Shown piece after piece: positions 36,229-47,744 of a stretch of 64,000 nucleotides of DNA. Position numbers and translations under genes: made by a program. Position 1 is the first letter of the stretch. Every line of letters begins with the position of its first letter. The stretch lies in the NCBI GenBank assembly GCA_029531795.1, contig JAPEIS010000001.1, positions 124,001 to 188,000 on the forward strand, read 5' to 3'. This DNA comes from Sclerotinia nivalis (taxonomy: Eukaryota > Ascomycota > Leotiomycetes > Helotiales > Sclerotiniaceae). Below the pieces are notes generated by a model. The model had not been told where the DNA came from. It did no database searches and saw nothing but the letters and a program-made list of their open reading frames with translations.

Positions 36229-37975
36229 GAGTAGGGGAGTGGTATTGGTATTGGTATTTAGGGGAATGGTTTATGATGTAGATTCAGTGGATGGAGAAGG
36301 ATGAGTAGATAGTAATGCATGCAGAGCGAGTAGATACAAATCAATTCAATCCCATATTATGGTATGAAGCAGAACATCTCACTGCACTACTTAGCTACAC
36401 ATGTCAGGAACTAGGGAAACTCAATTCTTGCTAAACATCAACAACCTTGATAATTAACAGCATAATATCTGATCACATCAATCTAACAACTCAAACACAG
36501 AAAACCCTCTTTCCTGATCTATAAATCCCCTTTTCTTCACCTGTATCGTATCGCATAAATCTACCGATGCATCGAGGTAAATTTAAGCTATGGTTTGGTT
36601 TATTCGAATATATATATATTCCAAGTAACTTGATAATCGCAGGGGAGAAGGAAAATGATATTTATTGGGGTTAGTTTGAGTAAATGGTTACTCGATCTAT
36701 AAATTATAGGACTGCAGTACAAAGAATTCGATTCGTCTAACTAATAGCGGAGCATTTATTAGTACCTACTATGTAGATTAGATGTATGGAGAATAGTATG
36801 TACTATTGGAAGTTATATAGATCGAGAGCCACGTGCCTAGACCTTTGGATTTTAGTGGGAATGGGAGAAGCTGGGGATATCAAGAAGGAAAGATAGGATG
36901 TGCGGAGTGTAATAGGAAGTATATGCTAGCGTTTAAGTAATAAGTATGTATGGTAGCAGGAAGAGATTATTTAACAGTTCTCAAAGGGATACTGTCCGAT
37001 TAGAAGAGCTACTATCCATTTAATTTGAGAAGAAAGATATTATATACTAATCTAAGACGGTGATAGTAGTAGACTGATATATATTGACTGTAAAAGGTAC
37101 AAGATATATATCTAGGCCTTATTAAGGGGGAGTATAAGTTCTATATGTTGAATATAAGTAAAATAACTACTTTGCTAAACTAGATCAATACAATTTACAA
37201 CCAAGCTCCAAAAATGGTTCTGAAGAGATATAAAACATATATAAGTAAAGTAGAGCTATTATAGATTAAAAGGAAGAAGAACAAGATCATTTACTAGACC
37301 AACAATACCTAGATGAAAACTCCAGTAAACTAGCTTCTAGAGGGATAATAGTAGGGAATGGGCAATAGATGAGTAGATGAGAGGTTCTTATGGATTGGCT
37401 TTGAGAAGAATATTCCGAGTTAGAGATCTTATGTGAATAGGTGAGAGGTTTTGGAGATTGGGGATTGGAAGAACGGTGTAGAGTACTATACTCTACTTAA
37501 TCGGTGAGAAACCTTCGTGTATTGAGCGTAAAAGTAGTATGTATATTGATAAATGATGTTACTTGGAGAATAGCCGTTAGGGAATCACCTGAAGCTGCGA
37601 AATGAAGATATACTATCTCGAATACATGAGTGATACCAATAGAGAGTGCCGACTTTGAAGGAGTAGATAACCGATGAATCACATATGATCACATTTATGC
37701 CCAAAAGGAGAAAATGTTCTGAAAAATTCATTAATATTGTGATCATCAAGTAATCTAATCTAGAAACGGATCCTGTATCAAACAAACTTCTTCAATGGGC
37801 CAACCATTGGTACAAATCATCATCTGAGTAAAACCCATCCCGAACCAATCCAATTCAGATCAATCCAAGCCCCAAACACCCAATACACAAGCACCAAACC
37901 CAATAGTAAAACATTGGATATTGTAACCTACATCCCAGCAAAAGAGGCAGTAAGAACAAACGTAGCAGGAGCGCC
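36229..37975. other. AT-rich intergenic region, possibly degenerate repeat
   Basis: This 1.75-kb spacer lies between the 3' ends of ecm29 (+) and the orphan gene (-). From about 36560 to 37400 it is rich in TA and TATATA and nearly free of open frames. That composition could come from repeat-induced point mutation of an old transposon or from a plain AT spacer. No terminal repeats were found. Confidence 0.45.
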
Positions 37976-38832
37976 CTAACCTTCCTTGTAAAGGAGCAAC
38001 GGCTCCGAAGGTTCAATATCAGCCTCATACTGATCAGGAAACAGACAAGCCAATTTCTCGCTGACGATCTCCCCACCAGGCTTATGCACAAAATCATCCG
38101 GATAGATAAGACAAGCTGCACGACGAGGAAAGTTATAGGTGTAGAGATCGTCGAGGATCCTAAAGACCATCTTTAGGTCTTTTTCAGGCTTTACAGCCAA
38201 GATGATATGGGCCAGGTCTTCGTCCTTCGTGTGAGCGGTGGCGAAGAAACTTTCCACGTACTTGCGAAAGGCGGCGAGATTGTTTGTTCCGAGGCCAAAG
38301 TTTGGGAATTGGGAGAGGAGCGTAACGAGCTCGACGAGGCGGGGAAGTTGCATCATCAAGTGTGTATCCGTTGTACACTTGATGTTGGCGATGAGCTCGC
38401 GAAGCTGGGGGAGAATGATCCCTGAATAAGTTGTTGCTGGCTTAGGACCAGCGAATAAGCGAGGGTCGAGGAGGTGCGCTGGTGGAAGGTTGCCCAGGGT
38501 TTGAGCGGGGTAGTAGAAGTCGTAAACGGGGACCAAGCTGATGGCCATTATGGTTTGAAGAGGAGCTACGGGTGTAGCGGCAGTGACAGAGATGGCAGGA
38601 ACTGTGATACGACGAGGCGCGGAGGCTCTGTAGAACACAAAGTCAACAATGCGTATTAATTGAACGTCAAAAGGGTTACGTACTCGTACAAAGTCGGCTT
38701 ATATTGATGGGTTTCTTCAACCTTTGCGACAGCCTCATCAAAGAGCCTGGCTGACTCATCGGAGGAGCTGCTAGAGTAAGGAGAGATGTATGGCAGGTTG
38801 TTATTGCCAAAGAAGGAAGGATTAAATGGCAT
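37976..38832 (-). CDS. hypothetical protein, 266 aa, two exons
   Basis: Exon 1 is 38832-38684 and exon 2 is 38627-37976. The donor GTACGT and acceptor TCTACAG join in frame for 267 codons including stop. The protein starts MPFNPSFFGNNNLPYISPYS, followed by a Ser-rich stretch and an acidic helix. The second exon encodes a compact, Leu-rich helical domain with LPQLRELIANIKC, LPRLVELVTLLSQFPNFGLG and FRKYVESFFATAHTKDEDLA. It ends with a Tyr/Pro-containing region (DDLYTYNFPRRAACLIYPDD). There is no signal peptide or clear membrane helix and no domain I recognise. Good codon continuity and clean splice sites argue it is a real, probably lineage-restricted gene. Its function is unknown. Confidence 0.72.
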
Positions 38833-41800
38833 TGTGCGTAAATTTTTGTTGGTTACTTAAAGAAAGGTAGGGTAGTAAGGGCTATCTCGAAAGTGAGCCA
38901 AAGATATTCTTCCTGAATTGATGTCGAAAAGAAGAGAAAACAATTGATTGTGAGCTTGCTGGAAATCTACTACAGTAGTCTAGCAGTTGTTTCTTTCTTG
39001 GTTACGTATAGAAGAAGAGATCAAAATGAATTCAAAGGAGGGTCTTGAATACTTCGCAGGAAATCTGGACAGAATGGTCGTAGAATGCTAATTCTATTGT
39101 CGATTGAAAGTGCAAGACAGTTGAGGCTTGAAGAAGAAGAATTTTGGTTGAGTGCCCCTGAAGAATTACCGAGCTTTGTGGAGCTTCTGTATGGTCCATC
39201 TGTGATCTTCTATTGACACAATCTGTAGTGATTTTCTAACAATAGAATTAGAGGACAAAACTTTTATTCACTTCTGCACACCAGACAACCACAATGGCAG
39301 AATCTTGGTAAAGGAGAACAATAGAAGCACAATTATTTCTATACTAAGACAAACGAAAGTGCACCACTGGAATCAGGTCATCTAAATGCAAATCAGCATA
39401 AACATCCAATGACTGGCTGTAATTATTATGCATATGCCTTATGGGCTGCCCCCAGGCCAAGCATAAGACTCGTGGAGTGTACTGGGGATCTTTCTGAGGT
39501 GATTTCAAGAAGCTTTACTCACCTTGATATTAAAGTTTCAAATAAATCAAGCCTTATTTGTGGTTGAGAAAGATGTTAAGGCCCGTTCCGCTTCAGCCGC
39601 TTCTTCAAACGATATATCATAGAATGGAATTACCGCTGCCATGATTCAAGAGTCAAGTGTAGCTCAGCGAGATCATACAAAAACGCGTTGCGGTGTTTTT
39701 TTGAAGATTCGTCCATTTTATTGCGGTGAGAATCGAGGCATTTTGATATGCATCTTGGGTTGTTGAGCGATAATATGTTGAACACTACGCGCACTTCTTT
39801 GCAGTTTGCTGCGCAAACATCTCAACAGGTGAAGAGAGGACAGGCCACAGGCACAACGTGCGCGAACGGATTGTAACAGGCGAGAGATACCGGAGCTGGG
39901 TCTTTCGATGAGTACGAGAACACATACCACTGAACAGGAATGCGGAAGCTGGCAGTAACAAACAAATGTTGGTTTTCGGTTTGGTACGCTGAAAGCACTT
40001 GAGCATTCTTGGTAAGATATGAAGGCGAGAACATGCTTCGAATCAATGGGGAATCAAGGTCGTGATCCCAAGCCATTCTAACGAGGTACCAGACGACTGA
40101 GAGGAGAGAAAAATCAGTAGCAGCAGCAGAGAAGTAGTAATAGGAAGAAGAAGTGTGAAGACAAGACAGATATGTAATGTCAGATTCGTAAAAGTGTGCT
40201 TGCAGGTGAATCTGGACCAACCCCAACAAAGCCAATGAGTGATGAAAGTATCGTCGTTCACATGCGGGGCCTGTCACATCCTATACATTCATCGTATGGT
40301 TTACGATCAGGTATACTCGAACTCTGCAAATGTCGAGGCTTTGATAGTACATAATACGATGCCATTAATCATTCCGCATTGCAATGACACCAATTGCTGC
40401 TTATACATTGCTCCCCGCCCACAAACCATGCTGCATACCCTCCTGTTCTCCGTCCCACAACCTCCCGTGTACCAGAACGGTCAGGATGAGGCATCTTGGC
40501 CATGAGCAAAGCCGCTCTTGCAGGATTGGACTCGCAGAATCCACTCTCAATCGTCAAGCAAGTATGATATAAAATGTGATTCATGTTTGAATCCAAATCC
40601 AACTCTCAATAAGGTTAGGCCTATCAGCTTTCTGGATGGAGCGATCTCTAGGAGAGGAACAGAAATCGTCCAGAAGGAATATGAATATGAAAAACGACTT
40701 ATTAGTAAAGTGGAAAGGATTTTGGTGATTTGCATGCAAAGTTCATGAGTGAGGTGTGAAGTTATGGGGACATTCGCCTATGATTTATCATCACACCCTA
40801 ATCTTAGCTTCATTTGATCAAATGATCACTAAGGACGCACCCCCTCAACAATAATTGGATTTGCACCTTCTCATCTTTTTTTCCGCGCCAACCGCATTAC
40901 GGCAATTTCAATCATCCTTCATACATTCAAATCAGGCGACCAGATCAAAGTACAAGTTCTGCTTTTGTTTTGTTTTGTTTCACCGCCCGATTATAGTGAA
41001 CGGATGTGGCTTTGTTTGTTTGATGGATTGTGCGGGGATTGGTGATGTGGATGAAATTATCTGTGTTTAAGATCTCACTGCAATCGTTCAATTAATACAT
41101 GAAAAGGCATTGCTGCAGTTGGGCCAAGTTTAGATCAAGTTGTTCTGATCTTCACACACTATCGTTGTCGTACAATCGTCGGAGTCCGGTTAATGTTCAA
41201 ATTTGGTTGAATTTCACATGGACAAACCGATTGTTCATAGCATGGAGTTGATGGATCTACCGGTGCGTTCACTCGCTGTTGGTGATAGTACTAATATGTT
41301 TTTTATTATTTTGAATGCCAACTGTTGGCCTGGGTGGCTTTCCCATTTCTTTTCTAGCTGCACTAATCCTCAGTCCTTCTGTTGCCTTTCGTGCTATGAA
41401 CAACTAAACCAGCAGTGTATACTCAGTCACTTTTTCCCCCAAACATTTGCTTCCAGCATTGCCACCATTTTGGTGAGTCAATTTTACATACATTGCTACG
41501 CCAATGAAGCTGGTTTGACTTTGACACCGCCATCCATCTTTTGCTAAAAGCCTTCGGCGTTATTTACCATTGTGTCGGGAAACAACTTGATGAGCTGTTG
41601 TGCTGTCTTTTACATGAAGATGAAGGTTGAACTCTGTTTTTCTTCTCTCCGAACCTCGGAACTCGTTGATATGCTGCTTTTGTTGATTATGGTTCTGATA
41701 TTTTTGAATATTAAGTATTTGTAACACCGGAGAAAGTATCTCTGGTGTCATGCGAGGAATCATTGGATTACTTTTAAAGAGTCAGCACATCATGATCGTG

Positions 41801-43273
41801 CCAGGCCGAGCCGGGAAGGAGACCTTCGAGCCCCGGCCGGGTCTAATGACCTTCTTTCCTTCCTTTAGAACTCCCTACATAATCCGAATCAATTGCCTTA
41901 CCGATTCATTTCTTTAGAATATTCAGTTTCGGTCCTATTACATTGCTAATATTGATGACTAACGTATTCTTTTTCAAGCTTTTTGTATTTGCCGTTCATA
42001 TAGGGATCGTCTCTCCTTTTCCAGTCCGCTATTGATAGAATCAAGATGTAGTTCTGGCTTGCTCCGGGTTCATAATTCTTTCACTGGCTCTTTAAATGAC
42101 AAGGGGAGAGTTCCTGAGTTTCACACCAACAAAGCCGTCTGTGTCGTTGATTCAAGCTTCTTTCAGCTCATAACACAGTCTACGAGTGGTGGCTGACATC
42201 GAGGTACATGTTTCAGTAGTTAATCCAGGTCTCTTAAATAGTCACAGATTCGAATTCAACATTGACTAAGCATAAACAAGAAAACTCTACTGAGATAATT
42301 GATACTTCAACCGTAAGAACTTACTAGTATAAATTACGCGTTATTCCTCATTTCCTCATTTCATTTCATCGTATGCCTCATTCTCTTATGCGGTAATCAC
42401 AATTTGTGATTTAGACGGTTGGTAACGAGACACGGCGATTTTCCGGCCTTACATCGGTGCCAGGATGTTCAAGTGATACCAGATGACCATGCGAGCCCAT
42501 CATGCTGGAATGCGGGGTGCAGGTTGGATAAATATACATTATGAGACATGTGGCTTCGAAGGCTTATCCGCTTATTTGGTTTGTGGAGAGGACGTTCAGG
42601 AAGTTCATTTAAACCTTCAGTTGTACGGAGTACGAGGTTTGAAATTTTGAAAACAACCAATCATACTCTTCCGAATACATACCTTTTAGTAGTTGTTGGT
42701 GAGATATTGGAACAAACGCTTGAATTAGGCTGTGGTATAGCAAAAAGAATTCTATATGAAACCGACGAAAGCCCGTCTCCGCCATTACCTGACGTCGTGT
42801 TGATGCATGGCTTTGGTTACACATACTTCAAAATGCAACCTATGTTTGGCACCACAGATGAACTACCATTATGTTCGTCTGACCACCTCGACCCTTGAAA
42901 CTGCAATCTCATGGTACGAAAATGTCATTTCCCATCTCTTACAGGGGTCCAACTATGCAGTTAAGGAAGATTTGATTCCGAAATGTCGTTGATTCGACAG
43001 CGCGTAATGCCTAGATACTAGGTAAAAGTGCCGCGGCTCCCGATTCACTTTTACATGGTATAATAGCTCCGGTAATTTTTGTGCTCGTATGACTTCCCGG
43101 CATTTCAGGATATCATTTCAGCTTAAAATCAGATTGGAATCTGGGGAAATTTGTGGAGATTAAAAAATCTTCTTCTACTTGTCGATTCTTCTACTTAAGG
43201 AAGAAGAGTTGGACTTCCAGATCTTCGTCTTTCAATCAATTCTGACAACAAACTTTCAAGTTTCGTCTTCAAC
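38833..43273. other. long gene-poor spacer
   Basis: This 4.4-kb spacer includes the promoters of the orphan gene (-) and of the GH128 gene (+). Open frames at 39822-40277 (-), 40518-40748 (+), 41203-41547 (+) and 42548-42898 (+) lack splice support or family similarity. A GC-rich inverted-repeat patch lies at 41801-41845. No RNA gene was recognised. Confidence 0.5.
41801..41845. repeat. GC-rich inverted-repeat patch
   Basis: A 45-bp GC-rich island in AT-rich spacer contains GCCGGG and CCCGGC arms enclosing AAGG-AGA-CCTT, a nested hairpin. It is not similar in sequence to the double-hairpin element, but it is of the same size and style. Confidence 0.4.
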
Positions 43274-44715
43274 ATGCGCGTCTCTCAAGCACTTTCCATC
43301 ATTGCATTTGCTCTCACAGCAACTTGCATGACAATCAAGCGTCAAGATGAGCAAACCAATCTCAAGAAGAGGCAGAGCTGGACATCAGCTGGCTGCTATA
43401 CCGATAATGTTTCCGGTCGTGCTCTGACTACCCCAGGAGGAGTTCCTGGAGGACCCAGCGCCATGACCAATGAAGCTTGTCAAACTGCTTGTGCGGGAGC
43501 TGGTTTCTCGTGGGCTGGTACCGAGTACGGTGGAGAATGCTGTACGTCCCTTTCTTCTTTTCCCGTGACCTCACAAATCTTTACTGATTATTTATGAATA
43601 GGGTGTGGCAACTCAGTCATCAATGGAAATGGACCCGCCCCAGATGGAAATGCTGGTTGTAACATGGCCTGCAATGGTAATGGCGGACAAACATGTGGTG
43701 GTCCAAATCGTCTTACTGCTTTTCAAACCAGTGGTGGATCCAGCACGCCTCCCTCAAACCCTGCGCCGAGCAAATCTGGAAAACGTGGTTTAGCATATGA
43801 TTCCAATAATCGGTATGGTGACGCGACCTTTGGTAATATGTTCAAGCAATACAGTAAGATTACTTGGGGTTATAATTGGGGATATACGAATCGTGGTTTA
43901 GATTCAAGTCTTGATTTGTAAGTTACTTCAATTTTCTTCCTCTTCTCTCTTTTCCTTTCTTTGTACTCCTTGACGAATAGATACGAATCTCGAATATAAC
44001 TAACCAAAATTCTCAGCGTTCCGATGCTTTGGAGTTCTCCTAAAGCTGTTGATCAGAATTGGGTTACAGCCGCCCAAAGCGCGAAAAGTGTCCTCGGCTT
44101 CAACGAACCAGATCTCACTTATGAACAATCTTCCAATATGCTTCCTGAAGTAGCGGCTCAAGGATACAAATCATGGATTCAACCATTTGCAGGCCAGGTT
44201 CGCATTGGTGGTCCTGGGGTTTTGTGGAACAATTGGAATAGTGTAAGTAATTCCCTCTCTTAAATCTCCAATACCCATCAAGCGCTCTTGACATCACCCC
44301 ATTCTCATTAACCCCACGGTAACTTACTAAACCCCTTTAGTGGTCCTCAGGCGGCTCCTATAGCTCCCGCGTCTGGACTCAATATTTCATGGGCAATTGT
44401 ACCAGCTGCCACATCGATTTTGCCGCCATCCACTACTACCAAGACTGTTTCCCCGCGTCGGGTGAATCCGGAACCGATTGGTTTATCGCCAACGTAACCA
44501 ATGCTCACGACACACTCCACATGCCCATCTGGATTACGGAATTCCAATGTTATGGCACGGATGAGCAACAGGCGCGATTTTTGAGGACCGTTTTGCCGTG
44601 GTTGGATAGTCAGAGTTGGGTCGAGAGATATGCGTATTTTGGGGCTTTTCCGAATTTTTTGCTTAATGTTGATGGTACGGCTTTGAGTCAGGCGGGTCAG
44701 GCGTATGTTAGTTAG
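43274..44715 (+). CDS. secreted WSC-domain GH128 beta-1,3-glucanase, 394 aa, four exons
   Basis: Exons 43274-43541, 43602-43917, 44017-44242 and 44341-44715 join in frame (1185 nt). A signal peptide (about residues 1-19) is followed by dibasic KR sites near residues 23 and 33, suggesting a processed propeptide. Residues 36-132 form a Cys-rich WSC carbohydrate-binding domain (SAGCYTDNVSGRAL, EACQTACAGAGFSWAGTEYGGEC, WCGN). A Ser/Pro linker leads to the GH128 barrel (Glyco_hydro_cc), which starts at KRGLAYDSNNR. The likely acid/base is Glu225 in LGFNEPDLTY and the nucleophile Glu337 in PIWITEFQCYG. The HIDFAAIHYYQ strand also matches. GH128 enzymes cleave beta-1,3-glucan. The WSC module suggests targeting to fungal wall or plant polymer. 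There is no GPI signal. Confidence 0.92.
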
Positions 44716-45365
44716 GAGAGGATGGGATGGGAGAGAATGGGGTGGGTTGGGTATCTTAGAGGTTAGGGAATGGCGAATGGGCGGGCGGCTTACTGATGGA
44801 GCTCCTAGTTTGGGTTTCACTGATCTATCTATTGAGGTTGCAGGCACCTTGGATATAAATGGTTTACTCGATGAAGGGACAACTACAACTAACTCCTTTG
44901 ATCAATAATCAAAACATTGCAATGATACTTATCTACCTACCTATGAAAGAGGACTGAGACTCAAAGTGCATGCTATAATCTCATGTGCCCCATAAATATA
45001 AACTTGAGCTTATAATCCCGATGTAGATAATTGGAATGAGATATGAAATGGCATCAGAATTATAATCTACAAACGTGGAAATCTCTACGAGTACTGTCGT
45101 ATAATACCAATCTCATTTACAAATGATTAAATAATTAATTGTAAAAGTTTTGGATTTCTAGAAACGCTTTTAAAAATCAAACGCGGCAAAAACGTTACGA
45201 GGTTGTTAACCTACAACATCCGCCTGGAATTTGTATTCATAATTGACCTATGCATATTTCCTTATTTGCTATCGACTAAACCAATAACAAAATCGAGTAT
45301 TTCGAATTCTGTAACCCAGTAGGAATTCGAAAAGATTTGATTTGTTAAAAAATTGACATGTAAGG
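44716..45365. other. convergent 3' spacer
   Basis: This 650-bp AT-rich spacer lies between the 3' ends of the GH128 gene (+) and the APH gene (-). The antisense frame over the GH128 last exon is a shadow. No gene was seen. Confidence 0.5.
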
Positions 45366-46755
45366 TTAGCGTTCATTCAACTTTTGCAAGCCCTCGTCAT
45401 TTTTATACTTTTCAAGCGCGTTTGATTTCCACTCATCCCAAGAAAAACGAACATTAGTACTAAAATCCGGAGCTTGGAGCAGGGCGCTAAAGTTTTGGAT
45501 GTAGGAGGAGATATCCCAGTCTGAGATCTCATTTCCAATAAGGAAATTGAGTCTTTGTGTCATCTTTCCTTTTTTCACATACGTGCCTAAGCCCTGAGTT
45601 TGTGCATCATTCTCTTCATGGTCAAGTAAGCTGGCAAATTCCACTTCTTCTTTACTGAGACTCGATTTGCCGTCGAAGAAATCCCCTACGTCCCACAACA
45701 TCATGGGGGATGTGAAAGCTATAGTCGCCGGTGCGGTGAATGCCCACTCCCCATCAATCACACCGGTAATGTTATAGTCTTCATCAACCATAATATGACT
45801 TCCTTGATCATCAAGATGCTTTAGATAGAATTTTCCGTTCCCGGCAGTTGAAAATGATTGCGAGAAGCTTAGGGAAGAAGCCAAATCGTGGAGCGAAAGG
45901 TGGATGAGGTAGGTTTCTATTGGCCAGGGGGTATAAAATACTCCGTTGACAATCATGCAGAGGATTCGTGCGATGATTTGGTCGTAATAATGAGCTAAGT
46001 CGTGAAAAGGTCCAAGTGTTTTGAGGCCTTCATTATTGTCAGAGAATTCAAAATCGGACAGGAGTTCTGATGCAAGTGGGCCAACGAAATACCCAGGCTC
46101 GGAATCTTGAAGATGTAACGAGCCCATCGTCTCAAAAGGATGCTGATGAAGCTCCTTGTAAATGAGGGCCGTTTGTTTCATTACCCTATATCTCTGCTCG
46201 ACCGTTGGCGTGCACTTCGAAAAAGGCCGCCCGGGAACCTTCTCCATCAGAATATACGGAACGCCGACTACATTATCCGAACTGGCACAGAAATCAAATA
46301 CACGTGGAGCGGGCACTTGAGTACTTTGAAGGAAGCGATATGTAGCAACCTCGCATTCGATAACGAGTTTCTGTACCGGCTTCAATGGCGTCGTTACATT
46401 TTGGCGCTTGATTCGTGCAATCCAGCGCACGCCATCACTGAATTGAAGTTCAAGATGGAGATTAACATTGCCCATCACTGTCGAGAGACTATCTAAATCC
46501 GTTGGAATGACCACACAAGAAAGGTTCCGCAAAAGCGATGCGCGCTTTGCTAAAGCATCTTGATTGATCTGAGATAAGAGCCCTTGAATTTCCACAATTT
46601 GAGCACCCAAGATTGCTGAATCATATGAATCCTCCTGCATAGAACATTAGCAACAAACCAATGGCAAGCCTGGTTGAGTAACGAACCTCTCGCTGGGGAC
46701 ATGTGTGATCAGGTCCTACTAAATGCTGCGAGCATAGATGACGCTGGCAAAGCAT
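45366..46755 (-). CDS. APH-fold phosphotransferase, broken N-terminal AN1-like zinc finger, about 446 aa
   Basis: Exon 2 is 46634-45366 (423 codons). Exon 1 ends at 46687 with an unusual GTTCGT donor, and the 52-nt intron joins in frame. The first usable in-frame ATG is 46755. The kinase-like APH domain shows the ATP-lobe region RWIARIKR, ECEVATYRFL, the hinge YILMEKVPGRPF, the catalytic loop HLDDQGSHIMV and the metal-binding VIDGEWAFTAP. The catalytic loop has His where typical APH has Asn. The residues before EDSYDS spell most of an AN1-type finger (C-x2-C-x4-C-x2-H-x5-H-x-C). Its first cysteines lie upstream in another frame after ATG 46817, as if 4 nt were lost. Either a frameshift pseudogene or a gene starting at 46755 is possible. 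Substrate is unknown; the gene need not be for drug resistance. Confidence 0.75.
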
Positions 46756-46817
46756 ACAATCACCATGAAGTCTAACAGACGGTCTCTGAAATTTGCCGCA
46801 TCACAAGTAAACGACAT
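46756..46817 (-). pseudogene. frameshifted 5' end of the APH gene (zinc-finger start)
   Basis: ATG at 46817 opens MSFTCDA, then the frame shifts. The other frame continues CGKFQRPSVRLHGDC directly into the in-frame part at 46755. Alignment to AN1 spacing predicts the second Cys exactly at the break, consistent with loss of four bases near 46798. A sequencing or assembly error is the main alternative. Confidence 0.5.
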
Positions 46818-47744
46818 TGTGAAAAGGATAAGCTTAACGAAAAGGATTATTAATTGATTATTAGCGATTCAAGATTTCCTATGCATGGAGTACTGTTCTT
46901 TAAATATCGAGAGTCTGGTTTTTTGACATTTGCCTAATAAATATGATGTTCTTCCCATGGAAATTTAAGGTCCTTCCAGGAAGAACTCGAAAGTTCACAT
47001 AGGAAGTATTTTGAAGTTCCATAGGGCTTCGGATGTGTGGACCGAGATCGTACGTACCTGCATAAATCCAACAGTTGGCCCAGTCCTGCCCATAGCATCA
47101 GCCTCACACACCTCACTAAATATAACCCATGCATATACAATTCAAATTCAAATTTAAATCTAAATCCAAATTCAGATTTATCTATCCCTTTATACCCCAC
47201 GGTAATATGGGATATTGAAAAGTTATATACATGTGTATATCAATCAGTAGATCTCCTTCGGTAGAATTAATATGTGCAGAAAGAAGCTCATATAGGTACA
47301 TACAAGTATTAAAAATACAAGTGAAAAGTTTCTCAATTTATATCTACTAGGTATCTAAAATCTTAATTAAGGTAATGAAAGGAAAGAAAAAAAGAAAAGA
47401 AAGAAAAGCTAGCTATGCTAAGTCTTATGATATGATAAGACGCATGCTCGTGATATATTTATTTATCATCTCCAGGCTCTCCCTCTATCCCATTTCCTCG
47501 TAATTTCAACGAGTACTAATGCAATTCGCTGACCTGTATGGCTGGTGTATATAACAATCTTACCATGCAAAAAGAGGTAAGACGCAAGAACAGTTGCGTA
47601 ATCCTCCCCCAAAATGGTATCTCCCCAATTCCATAAATATCATCTTCTCATGTAGTAAAGGATTGACACATTTACATTGTCACTCCATTCCATTCCATTC
47701 CATATCCCAAACTCCCATCCCACCTTCCCCCGCAAAAAAACACT
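46818..47744. other. spacer between two minus-strand genes
   Basis: This 930-bp AT-rich spacer includes an AAATTC/AAATCC-type tract at 47138-47180. It contains the APH promoter and the 3' flank of the TM-protein gene. No gene was supported. Confidence 0.5.

Noticed and set aside
39785..40277. Minus-strand frames of 73-151 aa
   Set aside because: No domain, odd composition and no supported splice joins; probably chance.
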